In this document: positions 12,535 through 24,087 of the stretch, piece after piece
How positions within the stretch are numbered: position 1 is the stretch's first letter
Layout of the letters: the number at the start of each line of letters is the position of its first letter
Assembly: GCA_038363925.1 (NCBI GenBank)
Contig: JAQQWL010000003.1
Coordinates: 930,001 to 994,000 of the forward strand
Direction of reading: 5' to 3'
DNA: 64,000 nucleotides
Source: Apiospora phragmitis
Taxonomy: Eukaryota; Ascomycota; Sordariomycetes; Amphisphaeriales; Apiosporaceae
Notes under the pieces: model-generated
Told to the model about the DNA's origin: nothing
Databases searched by the model: none
The model's input: only the letters and a program-made list of their open reading frames with translations
Translations under genes and position numbers: made by a program

Positions 12535-13550
12535 ATGAAGCGAATCGACATTCACTGTCACGCCGTGACGCCAAGCTACCGACAGTACGCCATTGAACAT
12601 GGCCACGAGCATCCTGACGGGATGCCAGAATTCCCAGTAGGTTGACGTTGTCCCTCGAAATAGAAACATAGCCGCTAATCAAAATATAGGCCTGGTCTCC
12701 AGAGGAGCACATCGCGCTCATGGACAAGCTCGACATTCAAAAGTCGATCCTGAGCATCAGCTCTCCAGGCACCCACCTCACCCCCGGCGGCGACGAGGAG
12801 GCGGTGCGTATGACCCGTCATTTCAACGAGGAGCTCGCCGGAATTTGTAAAGCGCACTCTTCGCGTCTCGCGTTCTTTGCCTCCTTGCCCATGCCTTGTG
12901 TCGAAGGCTCCGTGGCAGAGATCTACTACGCACTGGATGCATTGGGGGCTGTCGGATTCGCCCTCTTGTCCAATGCGAACGGCATGTATCTCGGGGACAG
13001 GGCGCTAGATCCCGTCTTTACGAAACTGAATGAACGAGGGGCCGTTGTTCTCCTTCATCCTACAACATGCAACATTTTACCCCCCAAAAGCGAGGGCAGC
13101 GGCAAGGGCAGCAGCAGCGGCGATATTCAGTCGGTGAGGCCCCTTCCTCAGTACCCTGGCCCGATGATGGAGTTCATGTTCGACGAGACGCGCGTCGTCG
13201 CCAACCTCCTTCTGTCCGGCACGGTCGCCCGCTACCCCAAAATCACCTACATCATGTCGCACAGCGGCTGTGCGCTGCCCTCCCTCGTGGACCGCATCGC
13301 CGGCTTCGCAGCCATGCATAGCGGCGTGGCGGCGGAGGAGCTGTCGAGGATGCTGCGGGAGCGGTTCTATTTCGACCTGGCGGGCTTCCCATTTCCCAAC
13401 CAGATCCATGGGTTACTCCAAGTCCTGGGAGAAGACGGGGAGAAGAGGCTTTTCTATGCAACAGACTGGCCGTTTACCCCTGAGAAAGTGGGTGTTTTCC
13501 TAACGAAGCAGATGGACAAGGGTTGCGAAGAGCTTTTCGATGCGGACTAG
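12535..13550 (+). CDS. ACMSD / 6-methylsalicylate decarboxylase-like amidohydrolase
   Basis: Two exons, 12535-12636 and 12690-13550, encode 320 aa. The 53-nt phase-0 intron has donor GTAGGT, branch GCTAATC and acceptor TATAG. The family (Amidohydro_2, ACMSD type) removes a carboxyl group from aromatic or muconate acids using one divalent metal. Visible motifs are the N-terminal metal pair DIHCH (residues 5-9), AWSPEEHIALMDKL, SILSISSPG, the barrel histidines in LLHPTT and MSHSGCALPSL, and the catalytic Asp in YATDWPF near residue 300. Length and motif order match 6-MSA decarboxylases of fungal polyketide pathways, but no polyketide synthase is in the window. One of few undamaged genes here. 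The substrate is not determinable from sequence. Confidence 0.9.
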
Positions 13551-13763
13551 AGGAGTGCTATTTATTCGGGGAACGCATAGAAACTCTTTGGTCTCGCGTA
13601 GTTACAAAATTATCTATGACTAACAAATCCCATTTTCTTTCAATGTCGATCTGTCTAACTTGGAAAACTTGGACGTGAACACATGGTCTTCCATACACGA
13701 AAGTAATATAAACGGCTTCGTCCACGATGTATATATACGTAGAAATTAATGGTAGTTTGGAAT

Positions 13764-14741
13764 TCAAAACCCCCTAGGTTCTTCGCCTTCTCTCTCGACA
13801 TAGTCCTCCTTCGTGAGATGTACAAACGACTCTATAGCAAGGAACTCCGCAAAGTAGGCCTCTTTGGTCAGCCGCGTCTCGTACTCTTCGCGGTCATCGT
13901 CGGCGTCAAATCTCCCACGGGCGGGCTCCGAGTAGTCCAGCTCCACCTCCTTGGGCGTGGCTCGGAAGCGCAGCAGGTGGCGGGCGAGCTGCCGGGGTGT
14001 CAACTTTACAGAGGCCTCGGAGGGTCGCCCCGGTTGGTAGCGGAAGCGCTCGAGGCCCGGCTTGCAGGAGGCCAGTAGGATGCCCATGTCCCGGTCATCT
14101 AGGCGGCTGCGCGTGAACTCGAGCGCCTTGAGGCCGGGCGGCATGCAGCCCTGCCTAGTCTGGCTGATGTCGGAGTCGGAGTCCGAGTTGGGCTCCCGCG
14201 AGTCAAAGCCCCCGCACAAATCCACGCGCAGCGTGGTGACGTTCGGGGTCAAGGCCAGTAGGGGCGCGAACCGGGTGAAGATGGAGCCGTTCCCTCCCAA
14301 CATGTAACCCTCGTGGTACCCGTCGATGAACCCCCCGAACCCTTGGTGCCCCAGCGTCAGGTCCTTGACACGACCGAAGGGCGCCACGGCGCCGCTGGCC
14401 CGGAGCTCCTGCAACAAGGCGAACCCGTGCGTCTCGTACCCCAGCGTGACACGCAGGACCTCGACGTTGGGCAGTAGGGCCAGGGCCAGCACGGCGACGG
14501 CCGGCACGCGCTCCCTCCGCGACGTGGACTGCACCAGGTCTTCGGGGTCGAAGGGGAAGGACGCTGTGTCCAAGCCGAGACGACCTGCCATACGCGCGTA
14601 CGTCGAGGCGGTCTGATTGGCGTAGAACTCGGGACGATCCCTGGCATAGCCCGTATGGTACAAGATAGGGTCGTAGCCGAGCCGTTCCCCGCGAGTGTCC
14701 GAGTAGACGAAGTTCTCCAAGTGGACTACCCTGACGTACAT
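13764..14741 (-). CDS. F-box/LRR-like protein, 3' part
   Basis: The frame encodes about 325 aa resembling the leucine-rich body of fungal F-box-type proteins: PNVEVLRVTLGY, LTPNVTTLRVDLCGG, PGLKALEFTRSRLDDRD and a C-terminal acidic/aromatic segment. Such proteins usually select substrates for SCF ubiquitin ligases, but the N-terminal F-box itself is missing. The frame stays open upstream to 14852, yet those residues look non-native, and CACCAG just before 14751 looks like a splice acceptor. The true 5' exon is therefore absent, its place taken by the start of the opposite-strand kinase gene. I set the start at the first plausible Met (14741). Probably a truncated gene. Confidence 0.55.
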   Translation of the reverse strand: MYVRVVHLENFVYSDTRGERLGYDPILYHTGYARDRPEFYANQTASTYARMAGRLGLDTASFPFDPEDLVQSTSRRERVPAVAVLALALLPNVEVLRVTLGYETHGFALLQELRASGAVAPFGRVKDLTLGHQGFGGFIDGYHEGYMLGGNGSIFTRFAPLLALTPNVTTLRVDLCGGFDSREPNSDSDSDISQTRQGCMPPGLKALEFTRSRLDDRDMGILLASCKPGLERFRYQPGRPSEASVKLTPRQLARHLLRFRATPKEVELDYSEPARGRFDADDDREEYETRLTKEAYFAEFLAIESFVHLTKEDYVEREGEEPRGF

Positions 14742-14835
14742 GGCGAGGCGGCTGGTGTTACTTGATGGTGTTTTCCCAGTGGATGAAGCAGTCGTTGAAG
14801 GTTTGTTAATCTTGACACCACAACCCCTTAGGACT

Positions 14836-16023
14836 GTGTCGCATTCTGACATAGATAGATCAACAGCTTTACCTGAGGGATCTACCTTTCGATCTGTGGA
14901 ACACTTCGCGGTCAGTGCCTACACGATCACAGGACGGGTCAAAGCAGATGACGCAGATGGAGAAGAGCAGAGCTACTTCCTGAAGGTATAATTGCTCAGT
15001 ATATCTGTTGAGAACGTCTGAGATAGTTACTCACAGCCTCGATGAACAGGTTGCGTTCGAAGACCATGGGATGACTATGCTGCGCGGCGAGTACGAATCT
15101 TCGAAGGTAGTCCACGGCGTCATGGCGGACTTTCTACCCAAACTTATGGTTTCGGGAAATACAAGGTCCAAGAACCGCCGACCTACTTCTGCTTATCTGA
15201 GTTTGTCGATATGGATGTCACCGCGAGGCCCAACCCGGCCGAGTTCACCAGGCGGCTTGCGCAATTGCACAAGCTGAGCGAGTCGCCCACGGGCAAGTTC
15301 GGCTTCGCGGTACCGACATGTGACGGCCAAGTAGCCCGGACGGTCGACTGGGAAGAGAGCTGGGCGGTGTTCTTTCGCAAGCTGTTGCTGGGCATCTGTC
15401 AACGAGACGTGGAAACCAATGGCCCGTGGCCGGAAATGGAGCGTGCGACCAAGCAAGTAGCCGAAGCCGTGATTCCGAGGCTACTGGGGCCACTCCAGGA
15501 GAATGGAAGGGAGCTGAAGCCTTGCATTATCCACGGAGACCTCTGGGAAGGCAACATGGGGATTGTCCGGAAAACGGACCGCAGCATCCTCTTCGACGTA
15601 GGATCTTACTACGCGCACAATGAGATGGAGCTAGGCCATTGGCGCTGCGAGTTCTCAACCGTCTTCTGCGACAAGGCATACATGGACGCCTACTTCCGAA
15701 ACTACCCACGTGCAGAGCCGACTGAGGAGTGTGATGATCGCAATCGGCTGTATTCGCTCCAGGGGGCTGTCAACTATTCAGCTGGTCACCCGAAGAGCTC
15801 GCTCAGAAACACGTTGGTGCTCCTAGACACCCCTTTTTCTTCCTGGCGCAAGGTGTTTGGAATATCTACTAACCAGGAACATTGTTCTAGGGCCTACAAC
15901 AACATGTGCTATCTTTGCCAGAAATATGCGCCAATCGATGGGATCGATGCATACGATGCCAGCATTGACCCAGCCATTACTGGCGCCACGATTACCCCTC
16001 ACGCTGATGCCGTACTACTATAG
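14836..16023 (+). pseudogene. Fructosamine/ketosamine-3-kinase-like gene, frameshifted
   Basis: The family (Fructosamin_kin, APH-like fold) phosphorylates sugar-amine adducts on proteins as a deglycation step. Three exons can be read: 14836-14985, 15050-15812 and 15891-16023. The introns are 64 nt (GTATAA...CAG) and 78 nt (GTTGGT, perfect ATCTACTAAC branch, TTCTAG). Motifs are YFLK|VAFEDHG, LRGEYESSK, FCLSEFVDMD, SPTGKFGF, the catalytic loop HGDLWEGN (near 15531-15555), and FDVGSYYAHN. Two lesions are visible: a one-base loss near 15143 (CCCAAACTT) shifts the frame, and the expected start Met is GTG at 14836 (VSHSDIDRSTALPEG). An in-frame ATG at 14740 would add an unlikely N-terminus. Confidence 0.85.
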
Positions 16024-16826
16024 CAAGGTTAGTGATACGAATGAAAAGGCGCCTGATGCCAACTTTGGTTCCTGCCTTCCTCTTAGAGGAAAAGTACCAA
16101 GTGTAGCACTCTGATCCTGACGGCGCGAACCCGCTGATTCGAAAGACTTGATAGGCTGCCTGATGAAGATTCGAATGGCGCATTCTACATGCCAGTGGTT
16201 CGTGCGGCTGAGGGGAGACAGCCGCGGCTGAACATTTTGTGGCCGGTATGTATATCTGCCGAAGCTATTAGGCCGGCATACAGGGTATAATGTGACCTGA
16301 GGCTCTGATTGAACACCCAGCACAGTGCATGCTTAGGCACACCTGGCGTATCAATGTGAATGGGACATGGGCTTCAGCTACCCGTAGCTATCCGAAAGCC
16401 AAGCTGAACGTGGAGTGTGTTCGCCAGCCACCATATGTACGAAAGTGCATTTCCCTTACTAGGATAGTCTAGCACATGAACAAAAGTGCAGGATGTCGAC
16501 TTGTTCAGCCTTGCCATATAATTTCAGGGTCTCCGTCGCCCCCGTTTACGCTTCCCACTTGGGTTTTGCCGCACTAGTAAAGGGGCACCGCAACCAATGC
16601 ACAGTCGACATAATTGGTACTAAAAGTCTACATGCACTATGTAAGGCCTCCATGAAACTACTGAATTGGTTTACTAATCTTGTTAGAAATGTTCTTCAGG
16701 GCGTATATATCACGTTTGTCTTTGTTAATTATTGGGCTTTAGATGCGAGATGTGCAAACTCATCGCCCCTTGACACCTAGGAACACCCCCGTATAATTGC
16801 AAACTTTATCTACAAATTCCCAAGTG
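16024..16826. other. Intergenic, no gene seen
   Basis: Normal composition. The longest frames (minus strand 16018-16323, plus strand 16493-16780) have no recognisable content. Confidence 0.4.
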
Positions 16827-17964
16827 CTACCATCTTGCAGGCCTAAATGTATCATACAAATCTCGAATCTTGCTGGGTGAACGGGTGTTTTCTGTAGTTT
16901 CATTACGCGGGCGCCGGACAAGTCGGCATGAGACTTCGGTTTTGAGCAACTGCATGGAATGGTCGTAGTACTTCCCTGTAGACTTTCCGTATTTCTCCAG
17001 CCCCGGAGCGAGGACGAGGGCGACCGTGGGCGCTTCTGCCTCCAGTTGCTCGCCTTCGTCCAAGGTCATGCTGTTCTCCGAAAACATGTCTACCTTTTCC
17101 ATAGATCCCATAAACCAATCGTAACCAGCTACCTGCATCGCAAGGAGGCGATCGAGATCCAGGAACTGGTGCACCATAGTCGATAATTGGGACCAGAGCT
17201 GGTTGGCCGGCGACCTAGAGAGGGGCTCTATAGGACGATAGATCATGTCGACGATGCCATCAAACCAAGCCATGCGACCACGGCTGTCTCCTGTCGTTTG
17301 CTTGGTATCTCTGGCGTCAGGCAAGAGACTAGACGTCCCAACCAACCAGCGTCGGTACTTCCGCATTTCCTCACTGCTACCGTCGTGCGGATCTGGTGGT
17401 CAATTATGTTAACTGCCAACTCACTTGATCTTCATGACTGACTGGATTAGCTCACTTACACACTGTATCGGCCATGATCCGCATCGCTCTCGCTGCCTGG
17501 CCTCCGGCCCATTCGAACCCCTCAAAGACGTAGTCAACGAGGACGAGCCATATGAAGGCCCGTATTATCAAATGCCGCCGAGAGGATGACACTAGGTAGG
17601 TTCGCAGCTTGTGTGGAGGGAGACGGACCCGACGCTGCAGAGGTCCCAAGGCCGCCTCGATGCGCGCCTCGGATAGCTGGGGGCTGTCAAAGTGCTGGAA
17701 GGCGAAGCTGCGGACCTCGTACCGCAGCAGCTCCACCCGGTCCACGACGTCCCGGTCCGTCATCTGCTCGGCGCCGCCAGGGCCGCGCTCCTGGACCTTG
17801 AGCCGGTTCAGTTCGACTGCGGTCTGCCGCCATTGCGTGCGGATGCGTTTGGCCTCCTGGTCCTTCTCCCGGAGCTCGGCCTCGAGACGGGTCCGGTGCT
17901 GGCGCTCCAGCTGGGCATCTTGCTGGGCCCGGTTCAGTTCCCAATTGAGGCGCTCAGCATCCAT
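16827..17964 (-). CDS. Helical partner protein 1 of the Hsp70-like module
   Basis: Two exons, 17964-17460 and 17392-16827, encode about 356 aa; the 67-nt intron has donor GTAAGT, branch GTTAAC and acceptor CCACCAG, phase 1. Residues 1-60 form a charged coiled coil (ERQHRTRLEAELREKDQEA). A conserved block follows: LRYEVRSFAFQHF, HLIIRAFIWLVLVDYVFEGFEWAGG, then QLWSQLSTMVHQFL, LLAMQVAGYDW and LVLAPGLEKYGKSTG near the C-terminus. An in-frame TAA lies just before the start codon. It is clearly homologous along its length to the protein at 21848-23359. I recognise it only as a fungal hypothetical family, often lying near Hsp70-like genes as here. The function is unknown; a chaperone-linked partner is inference. 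Confidence 0.7.
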
Positions 17965-18676
17965 CGAGTGTTGTTGTTAATCACGGTTTACTATTTACAA
18001 CAATCGCCTTGAGAGGTGAAGTGGGTGTGTGCAATGAAACCCGCGCAACGGTACTGATTGATTGTGATGGAAGATGAGTTACGCGAAACGTTTCTTGTTT
18101 GATGTCATACTCTCACCAATGTTGCCTCTAAAACAGAGCATTGTTCGGGGTGCGTGGATGTGTGGTTGGGCCACCAGGCTCATTAGGTTGTCGGCATGTT
18201 TTCATCCCCTTTTATGGTTGACCATTGGGTACTTAAGCGCTTAGCTGTTTCCTTGAACGGATTAAGTACACGGGGCACCAAAGTTCACTAACTGAAGGGT
18301 GTAAGTAAGAGCAATGGTACCTATGAGCTACTGCTATGAGGTGCCCTACCAGCGCTGAGCTGTAAGCCCATGCACTGCCACCTGTGCTGAGAATCAGAAC
18401 CGCACCGTTACGTTCAAACTGTGACGGCATATCAACACCACCGTGCAAATACATACCGCACACTGCAGCAAGTGAGATAACAAATGGACTATCAAGCGTA
18501 TCACGTTTTGGGTGGGAATAGTTTACGTTTGTTCTCAGACGTTTCGCGAAATCAAATGATTAGATAGACCAAGATTTATCCGACACAGAAGAGAAAAGAA
18601 AGACCCAACCAAATCGGACATGCAGTGAGCACACTGCTGTGCAAAAGTATTCAGATCCTTGCCATATCGTTAAACT
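17965..18676. other. Spacer between partner 1 and Hsp70-A
   Basis: About 710 bp between two minus-strand genes, so it should hold the partner 1 promoter and the Hsp70-A 3' end. GTTTCGCGAAA-like sequences occur at 18074-18083 (CGCGAAACGT) and 18539-18549, but I cannot assign a factor. No gene seen. Confidence 0.35.
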
Positions 18677-20941
18677 TCAGAACTTGAATGTGGTGTTCTT
18701 GGACGCTTGCTTCCTCCCGTCAATGTAAACGTGGAACTCGAGTATTGCTCCTGACGGGACCATCTCTACGTCGTATTCATATTTCTTGAAGCGTTCCCCC
18801 TTAGCGTTAGTCCAGTCCGGCAAGGACTGGAAAGGAACGTCAAGAGTACTCCCAATGGTGCAATGCTTCCTTACTGATGACGTCTTGCGAGTCGGCGGTT
18901 CGTCGTCATCACAGGTATGTATGTCGAACGATTTGACCCCACCAAAGTCGTTCTTGTGAATTTCGTAATAGCTGTGGCGGACCTGGTTTGTTTTGGAAAC
19001 ATTATCTCCCTGGAAAATGAATCGTGTTAGTGATTCTCTGCAGATTATGGATGTTCGCTGGACACCTGATTGGACGTAATCTCTCGACATACCTTTTTGA
19101 TGAACCACATCATTTGGCCTTTTGCTTTCCATGTCAACTCTTCCTTGTCCCACACCTTATCTTCCGCCAGGTGTTTATCCTGGTCAAAGGGAAAATGGAC
19201 GCTCGCTCCATAACTCGCTCTTGCGATGGTGGACGCGATGCTGACGGGCAAGTTTCTTGCTACCGTTTCCGGCGTCTCAACGGCATCCAAGAATCCCTTC
19301 CATACCGCTCCTCGACAGATAGCTGTGCGTCTGTTTCATTCCAACCACCAAAAGAGTCAGCCAACAGTAATATATCAAGTTGCCAAGCCGATTCTTGTAT
19401 ATACGTACGGCTTGATCCCACCTGATTGCAACAGGGCTATACCATCCTTGTCGTATTGGCCTCTGAGGTGCTCATACAGATAGGGACTGCAGCCTAGTCC
19501 CCCAACCAGAATGATTCCCTTCCGTCCACGTTAGGAGTTTGAAACTTGTAACCCCGGGGGACATATCGGTGAACTCACTGAAACCTTCAAGCCTGCTCGT
19601 CTCGATTTCTGAATTTGGCCTTTTACTAGTTTGTCGATGTCGGCGAATACACCCGTAAAAGCCTTCTGGATATCCTCTCTATTTCACTTGTTAATATTCC
19701 GGTGGAAGCTTGTGATACAAGAAAGAATAGGTATTGACATACTCCCTGAAGTGTATACGGCCATCGCGGATGATAGGCTCTTTGGATGTGTCGGTGGAGC
19801 TGGACCCTGCGAAGGCCTCGGCGGGGATTGAGACCGTATATTTCTTTGACCCTCCTTGTGGCTTGAATTGAGGCTTGATGCCTCGTTCCCACTCGCCCTT
19901 CATTACCTCGTTGATGCTAGCCTTGCTCAAACGGTCCCATTTTCGCCCCAATCGCGACTTGCAGAGACGTTCGAAACTTTCATCGACAAAGGTGCCGCCG
20001 CAGAGCCCACCGGACCCTTCCACCGCTTCGGCAAGCTGAAGGGGCTTGGCGGACCCGATCTTGTAGGTAATCAAGTCCTGTTTCAAGTCAGAATGATTGT
20101 GTCCGACAAGAGTCAGAAGCCGAGGATATCGAAGGGAACAAGACTCACCACCGTGCCACCACCGGCGTCGCAGGCGACAAACACATCATTCGGTTGGAAC
20201 CTCCTTCCCGGATCGTTCAAAGTGGCAAGAGCCGCAGCTTCTGGCTCGGGTACAAAGCTCAAGGTGGTCTCGCCCGCCAAGCGACTGTCCAGCATCCCGG
20301 CTTTCTTTGCTGCCGTTTCCATCCCTTGGCGCGCATAACCCTTCCATATTGCGGGGACCGTGATGACGACATGGAAACGGAGGGCTTCAACAATGTTCTC
20401 GTCGCGGACCTGTCGAATCTTCGACAGGGTATGCTGCCACAACTTCCGGAGGTAGTCGGCAATGAGGTCAATCTCGGACTTGTTGTTCTCCTTAAGCATC
20501 TTGCGTGCACGTAACAGTTGCTCCGACGACCGGATTTCAGCTTCGAGATCTTCATCCTTCAGCAGTAGGAGCTTGAACCAGCGGACAGGGTCGGCGTCGA
20601 ATGGCACCTCGAAACCCCAGAGCGGTTCGCTGTCTTCGTATAACAGCTCAGTGGGAGCTTTGGCCTCTTCTCGGTTGGTCTCTGGCCAGCCGGTAATTTG
20701 GTGGACGAGGCCTTGTTCGATATCGTCTATCGTCGCCTATGCTGCCCCAGAGTTTCTGTATACCCATCAGTACTGGTCATCCATTATATCTCCTATTTCA
20801 CATCCTCAATGGCATTACTCACGTGGTTCCGAAATCGATCCCAATGACTAGAGTATCATCAGATCCGCCGGGCTGGTCCGTCTCGTGCTTGTAGTCGAAA
20901 TCGAATCGATCAGACAAATCATATGGCGCAACTTCGCTCAT
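18677..20941 (-). pseudogene. Hsp70-like ATPase A, with a premature TAG at codon 46
   Basis: Seven exons give a 613-codon frame: 20941-20823, 20755-20149, 20077-19743, 19678-19579, 19518-19409, 19330-19093, 19009-18677. The introns are 60-83 nt with GTGAGT/GTATGT-type donors. Motifs of the Hsp70/actin ATPase fold are phosphate-1 VIGIDFGTT, phosphate-2 CDAGGGTV and adenosine-binding GIILVGGLG. The substrate-binding part is short and divergent and lacks the classic lid, as in HSPA12-like proteins. Codon 46 (20739-20737) is TAG in TNSGAA*ATIDD, where the paralogue at 24.1 kb has TGG. The rest of the frame is intact, so the loss may be recent or be a sequencing error. It probably partners the helical gene just downstream. 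True clients are unknown. Confidence 0.85.
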
Positions 20942-21847
20942 CGTTACTTGGAGCTATGATGGGTTCGTTGGTGGGTACAGTTTAGTCACACTTCGTGGAG
21001 ACGGAAGTGTATGGAATGGAGGGCTATGTCAACGGCCTGAACACCCAGCAGAGTCACGATACCAGATTTAAATGGAAGTGGCCGCTGAGGAGGAAGTCAC
21101 AATGATCCCTCGACAATACATTACTGATGAAAAACGGTGGCACTGTCGCTCACAGTGTGCTCTATACCTTCATACACTGGCTACTGGGCTACCGTGTAAG
21201 CGAAGTTCCAAAGCCAGTCTGATTTCGGTGAGGCTGGCCAATAGCGATGATATTTTCGATACATGCATGATGCAGGTGACGAACGTGACAACCATGATAC
21301 GCCAAGACATTTATTGGTGGCTTTTCAAAGGATCGTAAACTCAGCCGCAGTACGCCACTCTACCGATTTCCAAATTGCCCGCCGAACGCCAACAAAAGAT
21401 ACGATTATCCCGCTGGTGGCTGAATTGCTGACCACAAACGCTACACTATGCTACACTATTGGGGCTGGGGTCATGGCCTGCTGAAAAGTGTTTCAGAGCC
21501 TCGTCTCCTAATACTTGGCAATGCCCGCAGCTTCGAATACAACGGTTTTCCTATCGAACTGTCGTTCGTGATATGGCACTTGATCCGAAAATTGGTCTTC
21601 GCCCTACAAGCTCTGTACACCACTCGCGAATCGAGGGCTCACAAGAACAGGAACTGTATTTTACATACGGCTCAACTTGTATGTTATCAAGTTGTTCGAT
21701 AAGTTCACTGTTAAGTGACCAGCTTAGAATGTGAAAACTTGGTGTGCAATATCCCATTACTGTTACTAGCCAACACTATAGTGTGCCCGTACAGTAATCG
21801 CCTTTCTCGAAAACTCATGTCGCATGCTTAGGCTAAAGCTCCTTCTC
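20942..21847. other. Spacer upstream of Hsp70-A
   Basis: Contains the presumptive Hsp70-A promoter and the 3' flank of partner 2. Frames at 21072-21734 are short and unrecognised. No clear heat-shock element (repeated NGAAN) is visible. Confidence 0.35.
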
Positions 21848-23359
21848 TTATGGGAGCCGGAAGCCAGAGATATCTGCCACTTTGACTTTGAAGAAGAGGC
21901 TCATACGGTCGAAGTCTTCACCAGTGGACTTACCCGCCTTCACTAACCCAGGACTAACCACCAACCAATTTACAGCCGACTCGGTTGCAATTGGCTCAGT
22001 ACCTTCCACACACTCGAAATTTTCGGGACCTAAGCAACCCCTAATATTATCAATCCAGTCAAACTTTGCAACTTGCTTCTGGAGAAGTTTATCCAAACTC
22101 AGGGCGGTTTGAACAATCTGTAAGATCTGGGTCCAGAGTTCAGCGTGATCGCTTTCACCAAATGGCGCCAGGAAATTGAAGATTTTCGTTGCAGTTTCAT
22201 CGCACATTTGTTTCTCAATGGATCTCTGCTCGTGTTCCTGTGCCTCGGCTGGTGCTTCCAGAGTCGCAATCGACGTCTTGGCTCTCCACCGATTGTATTG
22301 GTACTTCGCTTCGGGATCTTGACTACTTGCTTCGCATGCTCGGGTGCCTGAAATGTCTTTTGTAAGAAGTCTGATAAATGTTCGATATTTGTATTCGCGG
22401 AAATGAATGACTGACCCAAAAGTTTGTTGATTCCTTGGAGTCCCTTGGAAATATCCTCATCAACCCACCCGAACGCATTGAACACCTTGTCACAGAGTAT
22501 GGTCCATATCAGAGCTTCCATAACCAAGGGTCGAAGCTTGGATGGAGACTGCATCAAGGCAGAGAACAATTCCCAGCCGGTGATGCCTAGATAGTTGACA
22601 TTATACTCTTCGTGTTGTTGCTTCAGTTGGCGAATTTCTCTGTAAAGAGAATTATCGCCGGAACAATGGACGGCGAAATTCTTGATGGCATAACGGAGTT
22701 GGCCAACTTCGGTATCGATGCCCTCGTCTGTAACCTGGTGGACCTTGTGACTTTCGCTTTTGACGATGACCCGGTTTAGCTCCCTGGAAACGCCTTTATA
22801 CTTGCCATTCAGTTTGGTGAGCTTTTGATTTTGATCGCTGAGCTTTTGATTTGCCGCCTGAAGGTCTTTCTTGGCCTGCTGGTACATGGTTTCATAATCC
22901 TCAGGTCTTTTGTCCACGGGCCTTGGGAAGTCATCGAGGGACTCTTCAGCGCCCGAATGTCGGTGGGGGCCAACTTGGGATTGGCTGGGTACGTTCGGTG
23001 GAATGGGAGGTTGGGTTTGACAATCAGTTGGGTTGTGAGTAGCAGTTCGGTTCTCAGAATGTCCTTGTCGATTGCAGAGCTGGTTCTGGGGATGGAGGTG
23101 GTGCTGAGATTGGACTCCGTTTTGAGGTTCAACTTGGTCGTGATGTCCAATTGGGCTGTTGAAAGTAGGAATGACAGATGGAGCATCAGGAGGAACAGCG
23201 TTCTGATCAGGATGGGGTAATGGCGGAGACGCTGCTTGAGAGGTTGTTAGCTGGTCTGCGAACATCGTAGGGGCTTCGAAATTATCGATCATCACCTTCA
23301 TCACAGATTTCTGGGTCTGGTCCCATCTCATCATCGGGATCACATGCGAACATTGCCAT
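21848..23359 (-). CDS. Helical partner protein 2 of the Hsp70-like module
   Basis: The last exon (22347-21848) and the long preceding exon (to 22416) are joined by a 68-nt intron, donor GTCAGT, acceptor TTTCAG, phase 1. The N-terminal 130 residues are a disordered Gln/Pro/His-rich region (PQNGVQSQHHLHPQ). A coiled coil follows (KKDLQAANQKLSDQNQKL), then the block shared with partner 1: LRYAIKNFAVH, VMEALIWTILCDKVFNAFGW, ELWTQILQIVQTALSLDKLL and LVVSPGLVKAGKSTGE. The start is uncertain. The ATG at 23359 opens an acidic frame (CDPDDEMGPDPEICDEGDD) that must shift once near 23280, by a 40-nt intron or a one-base loss, to reach the main frame; the in-frame start at 23343 looks less natural. It is divergent from Hsp70-B. 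Confidence 0.65.
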
Positions 23360-24087
23360 CTTCGAATATAGGTAACGGGAGAAAGACTTCAGGGGAGTAT
23401 TGACTTAGCAAAATATTTCCCCAGAGTATGAAACGGAAAATATACAAGATGGGAAGATAAATGATAACATTGGAAGTAGTAAGTGATCAGGTTGGGAACT
23501 TGGTAAGTTGTACCTTCAGCTTTGGTCCGCTCGATTACTCTTCCAAAAGTGCCCAACCTGTCGAAATTCAGTGTTACTTTTTCTTTCGTATCAAGGTCAT
23601 ATGTGACGGCTTACATGTCTTCATAACGTAGTATCCGGCCAGGTCTGATTTCCGCATCTCTTCGCTGTTCACCTACATTAGCGCTCACACATGTCAGCCA
23701 CATTCATGCACATTTTTAGTACACGCCCCGTGGGTGCGACGTGAGCAACATTGCATAAATATGCAATAGTGCAAAAAATGAACTTTCTGAAAGCAACCCA
23801 GGGGCGGAACAAATGAAGGGGGTTCACTCCTGCCCACCTCCTGGCGACACATCCTCTTTCCAGTGGTCTTCCAATACCTACACGCCTATATCAGATGCCC
23901 ACTGCACCGCACAGTCAATATATTAGATATAATATCGTTTTGTTTTCAGCATCAGTTCAACACATGCCCTATATATCAATATTGCAACGACTGTACCTGC
24001 TCCTCATTGGGATAACTCACGTTTATCAAATCCCCAACATAATATAGATTATCAGGGAAAATGGGGGGATCCGAAGATGTCTTTAAG
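23360..24087. other. Divergent promoter region between partner 2 and Hsp70-B
   Basis: About 730 bp shared by two genes transcribed away from each other, so it probably carries both promoters. No canonical motif can be assigned, and no gene is seen. Confidence 0.4.

Noticed and set aside
13067..13503. Overlapping frames on both strands inside the amidohydrolase
   Set aside because: Low-complexity Arg/Pro/Ser-rich shadows of a GC-rich real gene.
16940..17000. Walker A-like GLEKYGKST (and GLVKAGKST in the paralogue)
   Set aside because: It lies within about 35-50 residues of the C-terminus with no room for a P-loop NTPase fold or Walker B; it is a family motif, not evidence for ATP binding.
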